A DNA stretch of 64,000 nucleotides. Origin: Prorocentrum cordatum. Taxonomy: Eukaryota; Sar; Dinophyceae; Prorocentrales; Prorocentraceae. The position numbers and the translations under genes were made by a program. The stretch lies in NCBI GenBank assembly GCA_963575745.1, contig CAUYUJ010017659.1:21001-85000 (forward strand), read 5' to 3'. This document shows positions 19,188 through 29,260 of the stretch, one piece after another. Numbering within the stretch: position 1 is the first letter of the stretch; every line of letters begins with the position of its first letter. The notes beneath the pieces are model-generated. The model saw nothing but the letters and a program-made list of their open reading frames with translations, did not search any database and was not told the DNA's origin.

Positions 19188-21904
19188 ATGACGGCAGCAG
19201 CGGAGCAAGGTGCTAATCGAGAGACACAGCAAGAAGAACGAGGGGAGCATTCTGCAGTACGGGCAGTGACTGATACACTGATGAGGCATGACGGTCTCCA
19301 CCTCGACCTAGATGAGGCAGAGAAGTTGGCACGTCTTCTACTACTGGATGTGGTGCCGGCCAGTTCCCAGAGTCGCCAGCGTGACTCACACGGGGGCGGC
19401 GACGACAGTGGACGTCGGCACGATCACGGGCAGAGTTCGAGTGCTCTGTGGTCAAGCGCCGAGGATCGCTCGTGGTCAGGCTGGCATGCACCACCGCCAG
19501 AGCACGAGTCGACGAGTGCCGGGACATGGTCCGGTGGCGGCGCTGCCGCGTCCGCCACCGAGACGTCCCAGGGCAGGTCGGAGCAGTGGCATTCAGGTGG
19601 CTGGGACGCGACGAGAAGCACCTGGCAGGAGCCGGACTGCAAGCCCGGCGAGCAGCAGTGGACTTCTTCGCGATCCACCTGGACTCCGGCTTTGACCTGG
19701 GAAAGCTACGGGGAAGAGCATTGGAAAGGCGAGCAGTGGGGCGACTGGTCATCCGGATGGAGATGGAACGACAACTACAAGGACAGCAAGTGGGAGCCCA
19801 ATAAGCGCCACTCCGGACATGATGACGATCGCCCCAGCACCAACACTGGCAAGGACTTCGCCGACCCCGAGAAGTGGAGAGGCTGGGGGGACTACCGCAC
19901 GTGGCGCCGCACGGTGCTGCGCTGGAGAACACTGACGGACGTTCCCTCCCACAAGCAGGCTGATCGCCTCTTCCGCTCTCTTGATCAAGACCTTCAACGG
20001 AAGCTCGAGGACCTCGATGACGACACGCTGTGCAGCTCATGGGGTTTCGACGTCATTGTCAAACGCCTTGACCTGATGTCCGGTGAAAGACACGGCGACG
20101 AGCGACGGAAGGTTGCTCGAGAGTGCTTACTGGACTACTCACGCAAGCAGGGAGAGAATCTCACCGAGTACTGTGCACGTATGGACACGGCCTTCGACAG
20201 GGTAGCTACGCAGGGGCTGCCGCTTCCAGACGAGTGGAAACTGATGTTCCTGGAGGAAGGAGTTTCTCTCGACGAGCGCTCGGCGCAGATGGTCAAGGTG
20301 CTCATGAGGGACCAGAAGGACTACAAGTCGGCTCTCTCGGCCATTCGGGAGATGGACATCTCCCATCGAGAGCATCTCAAGGCACGCAGGACCTACGCCA
20401 CTATGGGCTCGGAGGCGCCCCCACCTCAGGTGCCTACCTATCAGGTCGAGCGCGACGACGAGTCTCTGCTTGACTACTCGGATGTCTCCTCCATGGACTC
20501 AGACGGGGAAGCAGAGGTCTGGGCGATCCTGGAGTCGGCCGACATCGGGGAGGACGACGCACCTGCAGCGCTGGCCGCCATCAACCAGGAGCGCCGCAAG
20601 ACGTGGAAGCAGAACCGCGACTTGAAGAGACAGCTGAAGACCGACCGGAAGTTCTACGATAGGTCTGGCCAGGGCCGTGGCAGTGATGGGCGCGAGAAGG
20701 CTCGCAGGCCCGGCCACAGGGCAGCAGACGGCACGTTCAGAGCGCGGAAGAGCCGCCTTCCGCTCGCTGAATTAATTAAGCGCACAAGATGCCGCGTCTG
20801 TCATCAGAAGGGACACTGGTCTCGAGAGTGCCCACAGAAGCAGGGCGCAGGAGCCAAGGACGAAAAGGGGTCTCCTGCCACGGGTCTGACTTTCCTGTAT
20901 GTGAATGCTTTGGATCACTCCACCTCCCAGTGCTTCGACGAGCCTCCTCCTCCCACCTACGCAGTTGTCCTGCTCGCCGTAGGTCCTGGGGCCATGGTGG
21001 TCGACACCGCGGCCGGCCAGGGCCTTGTAGGAGAACAAGCTTTGCAGAAGATCGAGGGGCACTGGGCCTCAAAGGGGTTCGCCGTCCCAAGGGTCCCACC
21101 CAGGAACCCAAGCGCGCGCGGAGTAGGTGGGGGGGTAAAGGTCACCCACACCGCTCTGATTCCTGTGGGCATCGAGGGTAGCATGGGGGTGCTGGAGCTG
21201 GATGTCCTGGACCAGGACGTTCCACCCCTTTTGCCGATAGGATTTCAAGAGATGTTAGGTGGAATAGTGGATCTTCCGAACAAAGTTCTGACTTTTGCGA
21301 AGTTGGGGGCCACGACGCCTCTGACTAGGCTCCCGTCGGCCCACCGCACCATACAGGTAGACAAGTTTTCAGTTCCCGCTAAAGACTTTAAAGCTCCGGC
21401 CTCCGTGTTTAGGTCGCACCCTCAGCTGCCGAAGGATGCGTTTCAAGCCAAGGGGAAGTACATCATCGCGTCTTCTGTCAGCACTGGCCTGGGGGGGCTG
21501 TACCACGGAAGCTGCTGGGGGAGTCTGAGGGGGACGGAACAGCGTCCAAGGGGGTCCGGGACCTTTTTCTGGGAGAATCTTAGGTCAGAGGCGGTCGGAA
21601 CGTACGCCGGGGCCTTAGTTGGGCCGGACAACTCAGGTTCCAGAACAGGTCCGCTAAGGGGTCTGGAGTCGGGCGGCACCTCCGACTCCGCGCTGAGCAG
21701 TACGTGTACTTCGGGACTCGCCAGGGCTTTGAGTTCCAGGTCGAGACGTTTCAGAGCCAGGGGAGGGTCGACAGCGCGGGGTTGGAGGTGGCCGACGTGG
21801 GCCACAAGGCCAGCCTCGACTTCGTACGCCTTCCTCGCAGCACTTGGGCTCGAATCATTCAGCTCGCAGCAATTCGACAACAGCCTCGACAACTCAGAGG
21901 CTGA
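19188..21904 (+). pseudogene. gag: gag-protease of the copia element, frameshifted
   Basis: The frame opens at ATG 19188 and encodes a Gly/Ser/Trp-rich N-terminus. A helical capsid-like region follows (about residues 225-390, for example LFRSLDQDLQRKLEDLDDD), then a CX2CX4HX4C zinc knuckle at residues 535-548 (CRVCHQKGHWSREC), and then a retropepsin-like domain with VVDTAAG at residues 604-610 and the downstream PLLPIGF/LTFAKLG strands. This is the structural and maturation part of the element. The coherent frame is lost at a run of seven G (21491-21497). Afterwards the meaningful reading continues in another frame (for example YVYFGTRQGFEFQVETF) to the stop at 21902-21904, interrupted by a TAG at 21581-21583. 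The original frame stays open by chance to 22475, but its sequence there is low quality. Confidence 0.8.
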
Positions 21905-21921
21905 TTGGAGAGCAGATCGCG

Positions 21922-23617
21922 ATGCCGCCAGCTGCTTCGACGACCCGCGTGGCAGGCCAGAGGGGGCGTCGTGGAGCTCAGGAGCGGCCACATACGATGA
22001 CGGACCGCATGCAGAGCCAGGCGGACTCAGCATGGGTCTACGGGGCCACCGGGACCTACGTCCCGGAGAACCTCAACAAGGGCGAGAGGGGATGGGCCTG
22101 TTTGGCCGGATGGGTGCTATACTGGTCGGCGCGTCTGGCCGAGGAGTTCGGGAGTATGTGCCGCGCCAAGCGCTTCTGGCCGACCAACCTGCCCAAGTCT
22201 CTTCGCCGCCTCTCGCAGGAGTACGAGACGTGTTGGCACCCACCGACGCTCGTGAACTTCGGAGCCAACTCGTGGGGGAAGTGGTTCGTATGCAGCGGGT
22301 GCTCGATGAGGGTCGGATACTGGGAGCTGAGGCCGACAAAAGGGACCGTGAAAGAGGAGAAGATGTGCCTGTGCAAGAAGAAGGACGCCGCGTGCACGCT
22401 GTGTGGACAAGGTTGGGCTCAGGGCGCGACCGCCGAGCCACGAAAGGGCTCCGCTGCCTCTTCACCCGGGCATGATGGTCGGAGGCCTGGCGGGCGGCTC
22501 AGTCATGACGGCTCGGCAGCCGGCGTATCAGCGAGTGGCGGAGGACGCGGCGAAGGTCACCGAGGCGCTGCAGAAGGATCAGGCGGAACAGAGGTCCGCA
22601 GCAGCAGCAGCTCGCCGGGCGTCTTCAACGAAGCGCAAGCCAGAGAGCGACACGGAGGCTATGGACACCACCTCCGACCCACTCGAGGAGATGCGCGAGT
22701 ACCAGGCCAAGACCGAGAGGGACATGGAGGGTATGGTCGAGAGTCAGTTTCAGGAGATGAAGGCCATGATCCAGGGGGTGATGGCCTCGCAAGCGTCGCA
22801 GCAGGAGGCGCTCGAGCGGGTCACGACCACCGTGAAAGAGCAGATGACGGCGATCGCGACCGCCCAGGGACAGGCGCAGGAGGCCAGCCGAATGATCAGG
22901 GCCATGGCGCAGGGCAGCTCGAGCAGCAAGGCGGACCAGGTCAAGGTCGCAGCCGCTGCAATCGACTCTTCCCCCAAGGCGGAGGCCGAGGCACCGCAGG
23001 CTCGGGAGGTTCCACAACGGCCAGTGCCGTCGGGGCATCCTTCGTCACTGGGCCAGCAGATGATCGAGCCACAGCGTCAGAGCCCACCACCTCTCGCAGC
23101 GGGGGCGCCGCCAGGGGCGACTCCGACAGCGTGGGCCTACATTGGGACAGCGCCGCTCGACGGGACGAGTGTGCCGGCGGCGATGGCCTCCCAGGAGATG
23201 CTGCACCAGCAGGCGGCAGCCAACGCGGGGGCGCCACAGCCGACGAGGTCACCAGCGCTAGGAGGCTATCCGACATACGGTCCTCCGGTCGGGCAGAAGA
23301 AGGACGCAGTGACTCCTCCCCGCAATCCGGATCGCCTCTTCACTGCGGACGAGATGCCGATCGGCTCCACGGGGACGCTGACCACGGAGGCCAGCATCTC
23401 ACTCCCGGGCACGGACCTGGCAGCCCCGCCAACGGCAGCAGTCGGTCCCTACGGCAAGGGCAACAACAAGGGCAAGATCACTCCCTCACGCCAGCCGGAG
23501 AACCGAGACCCGTGGACGCCGGGCCCGGAGGAGAAGGCCGCCGAGAAGCGGCGCCAGGAGTACCACGAGTGGAAAGAGGCCGGGTGGAAGACCTTCCACA
23601 ACGGCCGCTGGACGTGA
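21922..23617 (+). CDS. Cys-cluster plus coiled-coil ORF of the copia element
   Basis: The frame starting at ATG 21922 (MPPAASTTRV) encodes a Trp-rich region (WVLYWSARLAEEFGSM, CWHPPTLVNFGANSWGKWF) and a cysteine cluster, CSGC then CLC then CTLC, up to about 22420; this is probably zinc binding. Around 22440-22470 the sensible reading passes to the next frame, where a long Glu/Gln/Ala-rich coiled-coil region (about 22500-22960, for example EALQKDQAEQRSAAAAARRA) and a Pro-rich tail run to TGA 23615-23617 (FHNGRWT). The function is not known. It lies between protease and pol, where typical copia elements have no extra ORF. The frame change could be ribosomal frameshifting, mutation, or a sequence error. 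Confidence 0.6.
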
Positions 23618-24760
23618 GCGGGCGCTTGTCTCAGGAGCTGAGGGCGAAGAAGCTGCCTCATCCCGGGGGGGTCACTTTTTCGGTTTCTCCGGGGAAAATC
23701 AAGCGTCGCCAAGTGCTGGATTCGCTTCTGTCAATGGGGGCAAGGCCTCTGTCCAGGATCGGGTCTCGGGGGGTCGAGTTTCTTATGCCCTCGTGGGCGA
23801 GCACGGTCCTCGGGGATCAGAACAATGACGACCACGAAGTGTTTCTCACTAAGAGCGAGAGGAGACAGCTTCAGTCTCTGGTGGCTAATTGCAGGGTCTC
23901 CTCGGATCTCAAGTCGAGGTCGTTTCTTGAAGTTTTCTCTCCACCCCGAGTCGCCCCCCTCCTAGAGGAGGCAGGACTGCGCACCCTGGGTAGTCTTGAT
24001 CTGGCGACCGGGTGGGACTTTAGGAAGAAAAACGATCAGGACAGGGCTATGGAGCTCGTTCGGACCAAGAAGCCGTGGGTGATTTTCCTGGAGCCCCCGT
24101 GCGCTGAGTTCAGTCCGATCCGAGAGCTCTTTCGGAAAACCTCTCCTGAGCCTCTGGAGGTTCAAGAGCGCAAGAAAAGAGAAGCTCTGAACCTTTTGGC
24201 TTTCTGCATGAAGCTTGCGCTTGTTCAGGTTCAGGAGGGTCGACGTTTTGCTTTTGAGCATCCGAATGGGGCCGCGTCCTGGCGAAAACATGTTGTGGAC
24301 ATGATCAGGAAGCTTCCGGGGGTCATGGAGGTGGTCATAGACCAGTGTGAGTTCGGTCTGTCCGTGGTCGAGGGGGCTCTTTCTCGCAAATCCACCCGTG
24401 TCATGACCAACGACTCCGCCCTTTTTCGCCAGCTGTCAGGACGGCAGTGTAGGGGCGGCCACGAACATCATCACCTGGAAGGGGGACACACAACCAGGAA
24501 GTCACAGGTGTACCCCCCTAAGCTCTGCAAGGCTTTCGCCGACGCAGTGCTCAGAAGCATTCAGGAACAAGAGAGTCTCCTCACCATCGAGGAGATGGCG
24601 GAAATCTGCTCAGAAGATCTTGGGGTGTGCCGGGTTGGGGTCGAGGCTTTCCCCAGTCAGGCTGAGTCCTCGGAGCAGCTCCCAGAGCAGGGAGAAGACG
24701 CGGAAGGTGAGGCCGAGGAGCCCCCTCTCCAGGAGGTTCCTGGAGAGCACGAAGTGGAGA
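23618..24760 (+). CDS. Cytosine-methyltransferase-like domain in copia pol
   Basis: The open frame has a methyltransferase-like segment from about 23913 to 24560. It reads LEVFSPPRVAPLLEEAGL, then DLATGWDF (position of the SAM-binding motif), then FLEPPCAEFSP with a PPC at 24094-24102 (position of the catalytic PCQ/PPC loop of C5-methyltransferases), then RRFAFEHPNGAASW (a possible ENV-like motif), a Cys-rich SRKSTRVMTND...CRGGHEHHHLEG section, and YPPKLCKAFADAVLRSI at the end. An acidic linker (24660-24770) separates it from integrase. By family knowledge, retroelement-borne methyltransferases exist in some protists. Calling this one active is inference, because the motif I glycines are atypical. 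Confidence 0.6.
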
Positions 24761-25685
24761 TAACTGCGCCCATGAAGCGGTTGATTCACAAAGTTCATGT
24801 GAATCTGGGACATCCTCGCAAGGAGATCTTTCTTAAGGTCCTGCGCGCGGCACACGCCCGTCCCGAGGTCATCCGATTTGTCCGAGACGAGTATGAGTGT
24901 GCCGATTGCCAAGCCCAAGTTGAGCCCGCCGGGCATCGCTCAGTGGCCATGCCACGCACTTTCCAGTTTAACAGGGTGATGCTGTCGATACTTTCTACGT
25001 TAATTTTGAAGAGGAATCGATTCCAGTGCTGAATTGCATTTGCCACGGCACGAATCTCCAGATTGTGGAAGTTTTCGACGGAACCTCGGAGGGGGCGTGG
25101 AGGGCTTTTCTCAGGGCCTGGATCAGGCCTTTCGGACCTCCTGAAATGGTGCTCTCGGATGGGGGGGCCGAGTTCAAGGGCCATTTCGAGAGAGGCCTTG
25201 AGCATCTCGGCGTATTCCAGCACGTGATAGACGCCGAGAGTCCCTGGGAAAATGGGCGTGTTGAGCGCCACGGAGGGTGGGTGAAACAGATTTTGCTTAG
25301 GGCCTCCGAGAGCAGTCTCATCACCACCCGAGCCGAGTTAGAATCCCTTCTCCACGAGGTCGTGGCAGCCAAGAACCGCTACCTCCACAGAGGAGGCTAC
25401 ACCCCTTTTCAACTCGTTTATGGGGTCAACCCAAGACTCCCCAATGACATGTTGTCAGATGATGGCGTGAGACAGGTGGGGGAGGGAGACCTTGTTCAGA
25501 CGGCATGGGACCAGGACACGGCGGCCGCGGACTATGCCAGGCAGCACGCTATCCGGGATCTGGCTCGACAGGAGCTTTTCCGCTCTTCAAGCAGGCGGAA
25601 GCTGGCGGAAGCCTCGAAGGGCAACGTCCACAGAGACGCTCCGAGCCCCGACCTCCGGAAAGAAGACGTACGCGCTCCAGCGTGA
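24761..25685 (+). pseudogene. int: Integrase of the copia element, frameshifted
   Basis: A zinc-binding N-terminus (HKVHVNLGHPRKE ... CADC) is followed by the catalytic core. The triad is at D 24987-24989 (VDTFYVNF), D 25158-25160 (VLSDGGAEF) and E 25263-25265 (WENGRVER), giving exactly 35 codons between the second D and the E, as in the DD35E family. The N-terminus lies in the preceding pol frame, but the core lies in another. The switch occurs at AGGGTGAT around 24974-24980 and is consistent with loss of one G, after which the first frame ends at 25032. The core frame itself stops at 25683-25685, while the C-terminal part (KKTYALQRDRWVGPGLVL) continues in the RT frame. The enzyme integrates the element cDNA. 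Confidence 0.85.
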
Positions 25686-25689
25686 CCGT

Positions 25690-28600
25690 TGGGTCGGACC
25701 TGGACTGGTGCTTCTTCAGTCCGGAGGGACCGTGTGGGTTGCCATGAGGAGTCGCTTGTGGAAGTGCTCATCCGAGCAAGTCAGGCTTGCGACGTCACCA
25801 GAGAGTCAGGGCGCTGAAGTTATGTCTGACCCCGGGGTCCAGAAACTTCTTCGAGAGGCCCAAGTGGGCCGCACGGGCGTGGGGGTCAACGTGGCGGCCG
25901 AAGGACCGCCACCTCGTGAGGCCTGGGAACCAGGACACGGTGTGGAAGTGGAAGCCTCACCCATTCAGGCTCCGCTTCCTCCTCCCGCCAGGTCTCGAGC
26001 TCCTGGGGGCAACGTTCAGCGGCCGGTTCCCCCTCCCGGGCTGTCCCCCATTCCAGAGGAAGAAGTCGCCGACGCCACGGGTTCGGATCCAGGGAGCGAG
26101 ACCAGGCCACCCACAGATTTATCTCGCTCTAGGGAGGTCAGTATCGAGGGAGGGGACGAAGAAGAAGAGTCAAGACCGCACAAGTATATTCAAGTTGATC
26201 CGGAGGGGGCTGCCTTGCTCCCTCCGCTCTCGAGCGGCCCAGTGCAGGGTCAGTCCTCCAACTCCTCTTCCTCTCAGCCTCTCCCACTCCAACAGGCTCC
26301 AGAAGGAGGGCGGCTGGAGGCCGAGCCTCAGCAGGCGTCCGTCATCGCTGATCCGGCAGCAGACTCCCGCATGGACGAGAGCCGTAGTGCCGGACAAGTC
26401 CCGGGCGATGGTACACCCAGTGGGGAGTCCAATGTGCCAAGGCCGATTATGGATGGAACGGTTCTTCGGAACGAGATATTAGACTTGGGCATGAAACGTC
26501 AGGGTCAGCGTTTTTCGGTCACCAGGGGAGAGGACTTCAGAGGGGTCCCACCGGGGCGTGTTCGGACCCAGGTCCAAGAGCTGGAAGGTCGGCCGGAATC
26601 CAGGCCAGTAAGGCGCTCCAGGTCCCCTCCCCCCGGGCGGCCCCCGGGATCCGCCATGGAAGACGTCCCCATGTCAGGCTTTCTTGAGATGAATGACGCG
26701 AAGATAGATGCGCTTCTGGAAATGAGTGATGAGGAACTCGTGTCATATGTCAATGACGTGGAAAGAGCTTTAGACGAGGAGGGATGGAGTGGCACCTGGG
26801 CTCAGTATCACAACGGCAATGCCAACTGTGAAGTTCTGCCCGGAGAATCGGGTGGTTTTTCTCTCTCACTGTTAGCTAATCGAGGGTGCGAGGTGCGTCT
26901 CAAAGACCTCACGCCCGAAGAAAAGAGGGAATTCGCCTCTTCCGACTTGCAGGAGTGGGAGGGGATCGCTGCCACCAAGTCCGTGAAAGTTCACGCTCCG
27001 GCCGAGGGGCGTCTCTTCAGGCAGCTGTTTCCCAATCGGGTCGTCTCGAGTCGGATGGTCCGCCGCTGGAAACCCCAAGGCAGCGTCGGAGCCCGACCTA
27101 AGGCGAAGTCGCGCTGGTGCGTGAGGGGACACCAAGACGAGGACACCGCTGAACTCCAAGTTTATGCCCCTACGCCATCCATGGAATCTCTCATGCTGTT
27201 TCTGGCCATATCTCTCATGTATGGTTTAGAGGTCCATATAGGCGACATTAAGAACGCCTTTTGTCAGTCCGATCCGCTTAAGCGGCCCAGAGGGCGGGTT
27301 TTTGTGGAGCCCTGCGAGGGCTTGAACCTTCCGGCCGGGGCTCTCATTGAGCTCATCGCTCCTGTGTATGGGCTCGATGACGCACCTCTCGCGTTTCATG
27401 AGACGTCGGCCAGGTTTCTGGAGGGACAAGGCTTCACGAGGGCCAAGTTGGAGCCCTGCTGGTTTTCCCAGAAGGAAAATGGTCACCTAGTCGCGCAGGT
27501 GCTGCTGGAGGTTGACGACTGGGCTATCGTTTTCCCTCCGGGTCAACAGAACAAGTATTTGACCGAGTTTAAGAAGCGTTTCACGTTCGGAAAAATGGAG
27601 AAACTCGATGAGGCCGGAGTTGAGTATATCGGTCGAAGGCTTCGACTCGTTGGACACGGCACCGCCACACCGCGTATTCTCGTGGACCAGGAAAAATACA
27701 TTCTCGAGCAGGTCCGCAAGATACCGCTGTCAAGGGGGCGTCGTGGGGATCACTCCAGTCCCCTGGTTGGGACGGAGGTGGCGGAGTTCCGAAGCCTGGT
27801 TTACAAACTGAACTGGGTTGGACGGGAATCCCGTGCTGAGGCTGCCGGATGTGCGTCTATTCTAGCGACCAAGGTGAACTCACCATGCGTCAGGGACCTG
27901 GTCGAGGCACATAAGATGGTGGACCACCTTAGGTCCACGGCCAGCATGCCCGTGATAATTCACAAGTTCGACCCCTCCCGCTGCATTTTCGCGACGGCCA
28001 GCGACTGCGGGGGAGTCGGCTCGGATGACTGCATGTTCCCACAACAAGCATGGCAGGTCTATTTAGCAGACAATGCTCTAGCGCACGGTCAACGTGCGAG
28101 GGCCACCCCCCTAGCTTGGAGATCATGCCGAGTCAAGCGCCAGGTGGCGAGCACTCTCGCAGGAGAGACGCTGGCGCTTTCCGGAGCTCTTGCTGAAGCT
28201 CAGTGGCTTCATCTCATGTTCGAAGATGTTGTGAGAGGGAACGTGGTGTCAGAAGCCTGGCAGGGGAAAGTCGGCCCCTTTGCGGCCATTTTGAAGGAAG
28301 ACTGCCAGCTGATCGCTCACTCGCCCTCGGAGTGTGTCAGCATAGTCGACGCCAAGGGAATTTATGACACCCTTAGCAAGCTATCCAATGGTTCTCGATC
28401 CGATCGTCGGGCCGCGATCGACCTCGCGGTCGTTCGAGATATCATGCAGAAGGTCGGGAGCGTGATTCGTTGGATGCCGCGCCCGTTACTTCCGGTCGAT
28501 TGCATGACGAAATCGGACCTTGCCAAAACCAACGCGGCTCAATATGAGCTGCTTCGCTCCGGGTGTTTGCGTCTCTCTGCGGAAAGCGGGGCCCTCGAGG

Positions 28601-28716
28601 GCCGGCGCGAGGATCCCCGTAGGAAAGGCCGCTCCAGAGCCGAATCCCAGAGGCAACTCCAGCAGCAGGAGAACGATGGCAAGGCTAGTGCTGTTCAGCC
28701 GTCCCATGCCGAGTGA
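25690..28716 (+). CDS. pol: Reverse transcriptase-RNase H of the copia element
   Basis: One long frame (open from 25492, meaningful from about 25660) begins with the integrase C-terminal strand region, passes a Pro/Ser/acidic linker (25850-26680), and enters the copia-type RT near 27050. Motif A is VHIGDIKNAF with D at 27244-27246. The active-site LEVDDWAIV has the Asp pair at 27514-27519, equivalent to YVDD. RNase H follows with ASDCGG (D 28003-28005), AGETLAL and IVDAKGIYDTL. The frame ends at TGA 28714-28716. All catalytic acidic residues that I could identify are present, so this part appears intact. It copies element RNA into DNA inside the gag particle. Confidence 0.92.
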   Translation, partial: WVGPGLVLLQSGGTVWVAMRSRLWKCSSEQVRLATSPESQGAEVMSDPGVQKLLREAQVGRTGVGVNVAAEGPPPREAWEPGHGVEVEASPIQAPLPPPARSRAPGGNVQRPVPPPGLSPIPEEEVADATGSDPGSETRPPTDLSRSREVSIEGGDEEEESRPHKYIQVDPEGAALLPPLSSGPVQGQSSNSSSSQPLPLQQAPEGGRLEAEPQQASVIADPAADSRMDESRSAGQVPGDGTPSGESNVPRPIMDGTVLRNEILDLGMKRQGQRFSVTRGEDFRGVPPGRVRTQVQELEGRPESRPVRRSRSPPPGRPPGSAMEDVPMSGFLEMNDAKIDALLEMSDEELVSYVNDVERALDEEGWSGTWAQYHNGNANCEVLPGESGGFSLSLLANRGCEVRLKDLTPEEKREFASSDLQEWEGIAATKSVKVHAPAEGRLFRQLFPNRVVSSRMVRRWKPQGSVGARPKAKSRWCVRGHQDEDTAELQVYAPTPSMESLMLFLAISLMYGLEVHIGDIKNAFCQSDPLKRPRGRVFVEPCEGLNLPAGALIELIAPVYGLDDAPLAFHETSARFLEGQGFTRAKLEPCWFSQKENGHLVAQVLLEVDDWAIVFPPGQQNKYLTEFKKRFTFGKMEKLDEAGVEYIGRRLRLVGHGTATPRILVDQEKYILEQVRKIPLSRGRRGDHSSPLVGTEVAEFRSLVYKLNWVGRESRAEAAGCASILATKVNSPCVRDLVEAHKMVDHLRSTASMPVIIHKFDPSRCIFATASDCGGVGSDDCMFPQQAWQVYLADNALAHGQRARATPLAWRSCRVKRQVASTLAGETLALSGALAEAQWLHLMFEDVVRGNVVSEAWQGKVGPFAAILKEDCQLIAHSPSECVSIVDAKGIYDTLSKLSNGSRSDRRAAIDLAVVRDIMQKVGSVIRWMPRPLLPVDCMTKSDLAKTNAAQYELLRSGCLRLSAESGALEGRREDPRRKGRSRAESQRQLQQQENDGKASAVQPSHAE

Positions 28717-28967
28717 CAGTCGTCACGGTCTGGCGGGACATGGCCGGTGCACGTCTCTCGAGGGTCGTCAGGGCCGAGCGAGATATCAGTGACCAGCCAG
28801 GCCGGAGCGAGGTCGTCAGGACTCGCTGCGGCACGACGGCAGCAGCAGTACTTACATGAATGGCACTAGAGTGCCCACTCCCTTTCTCCAAGATGGTGCG
28901 ACCCATTGGCTCGGAGGAGAGCCATGGTGCCTTCGCGACCTATCAAGCTCACTGTTTGTCGGGGTAC
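28717..28967 (+). other. 3' untranslated region of the copia element
   Basis: 251 bases between the RT stop and the 3' LTR. No clear polypurine tract abuts the LTR. The nearest purine-rich stretch is CGGAGGAGAG at about 28911-28920. No ORF of note. Confidence 0.6.
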
Positions 28968-29260
28968 TGTGTGATTTGAGTCTAGAGGCCGGTGGTTTTC
29001 AAGGCCGATGCCCCTGCTAGACTCCCTGAGCTTGAAGGTCACGAGCATGGGTCGTAACCATTTTGGCTCAAGACCCAACTTCCACTCATTCCTCATCACT
29101 CATACCATATCCACCCTACCCCTCTTCCTTTCCTATACCGTTCCGCGCCTTGTTTGTACAGCGTTGGGAGCTGTGTACTGAGAAGAGAGAGTGCGAGGTT
29201 TCTCTTGCTGGAGAAAAGGTACGACACTTTGGCTTCACTGCTGTCGTCCGTCGGGCGACA
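28968..29260 (+). repeat. 3' LTR
   Basis: 293 bases, identical to 18855-19147 except C at 29085. It includes the spliced-leader-like block at 29051-29072. It is followed directly by CAAG, matching the bases before the 5' LTR. Confidence 0.95.

Larger units (their letters stand above)
18855..29260 (+). mobile_element. Ty1/copia LTR retrotransposon, 10.4 kb
   Basis: It is bounded by two 293-bp LTRs that begin TGTGTGATTTG and end GGGCGACA and differ at a single base. A short direct repeat CAAG flanks it (18851-18854 and 29261-29264; CAAGT if the first LTR base is counted). A primer-binding site follows the left LTR. The inner order is gag, retropepsin, a Cys-rich and coiled-coil region, a methyltransferase-like domain, integrase, reverse transcriptase, RNase H. 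Integrase before RT defines the copia type. The single LTR mismatch implies a very recent insertion, yet the reading frame is interrupted at several points. So this copy was either mobilised in trans, disabled after insertion, or affected by sequence errors next to G runs. Confidence 0.95.

Noticed and set aside
24974-25032. Programmed frameshift between pol frames at GGGTGAT
   Set aside because: No canonical slippery heptamer or clear downstream structure was seen, and a one-G loss in AGGGTGGAT explains it more simply. Kept open as a check in the findings.
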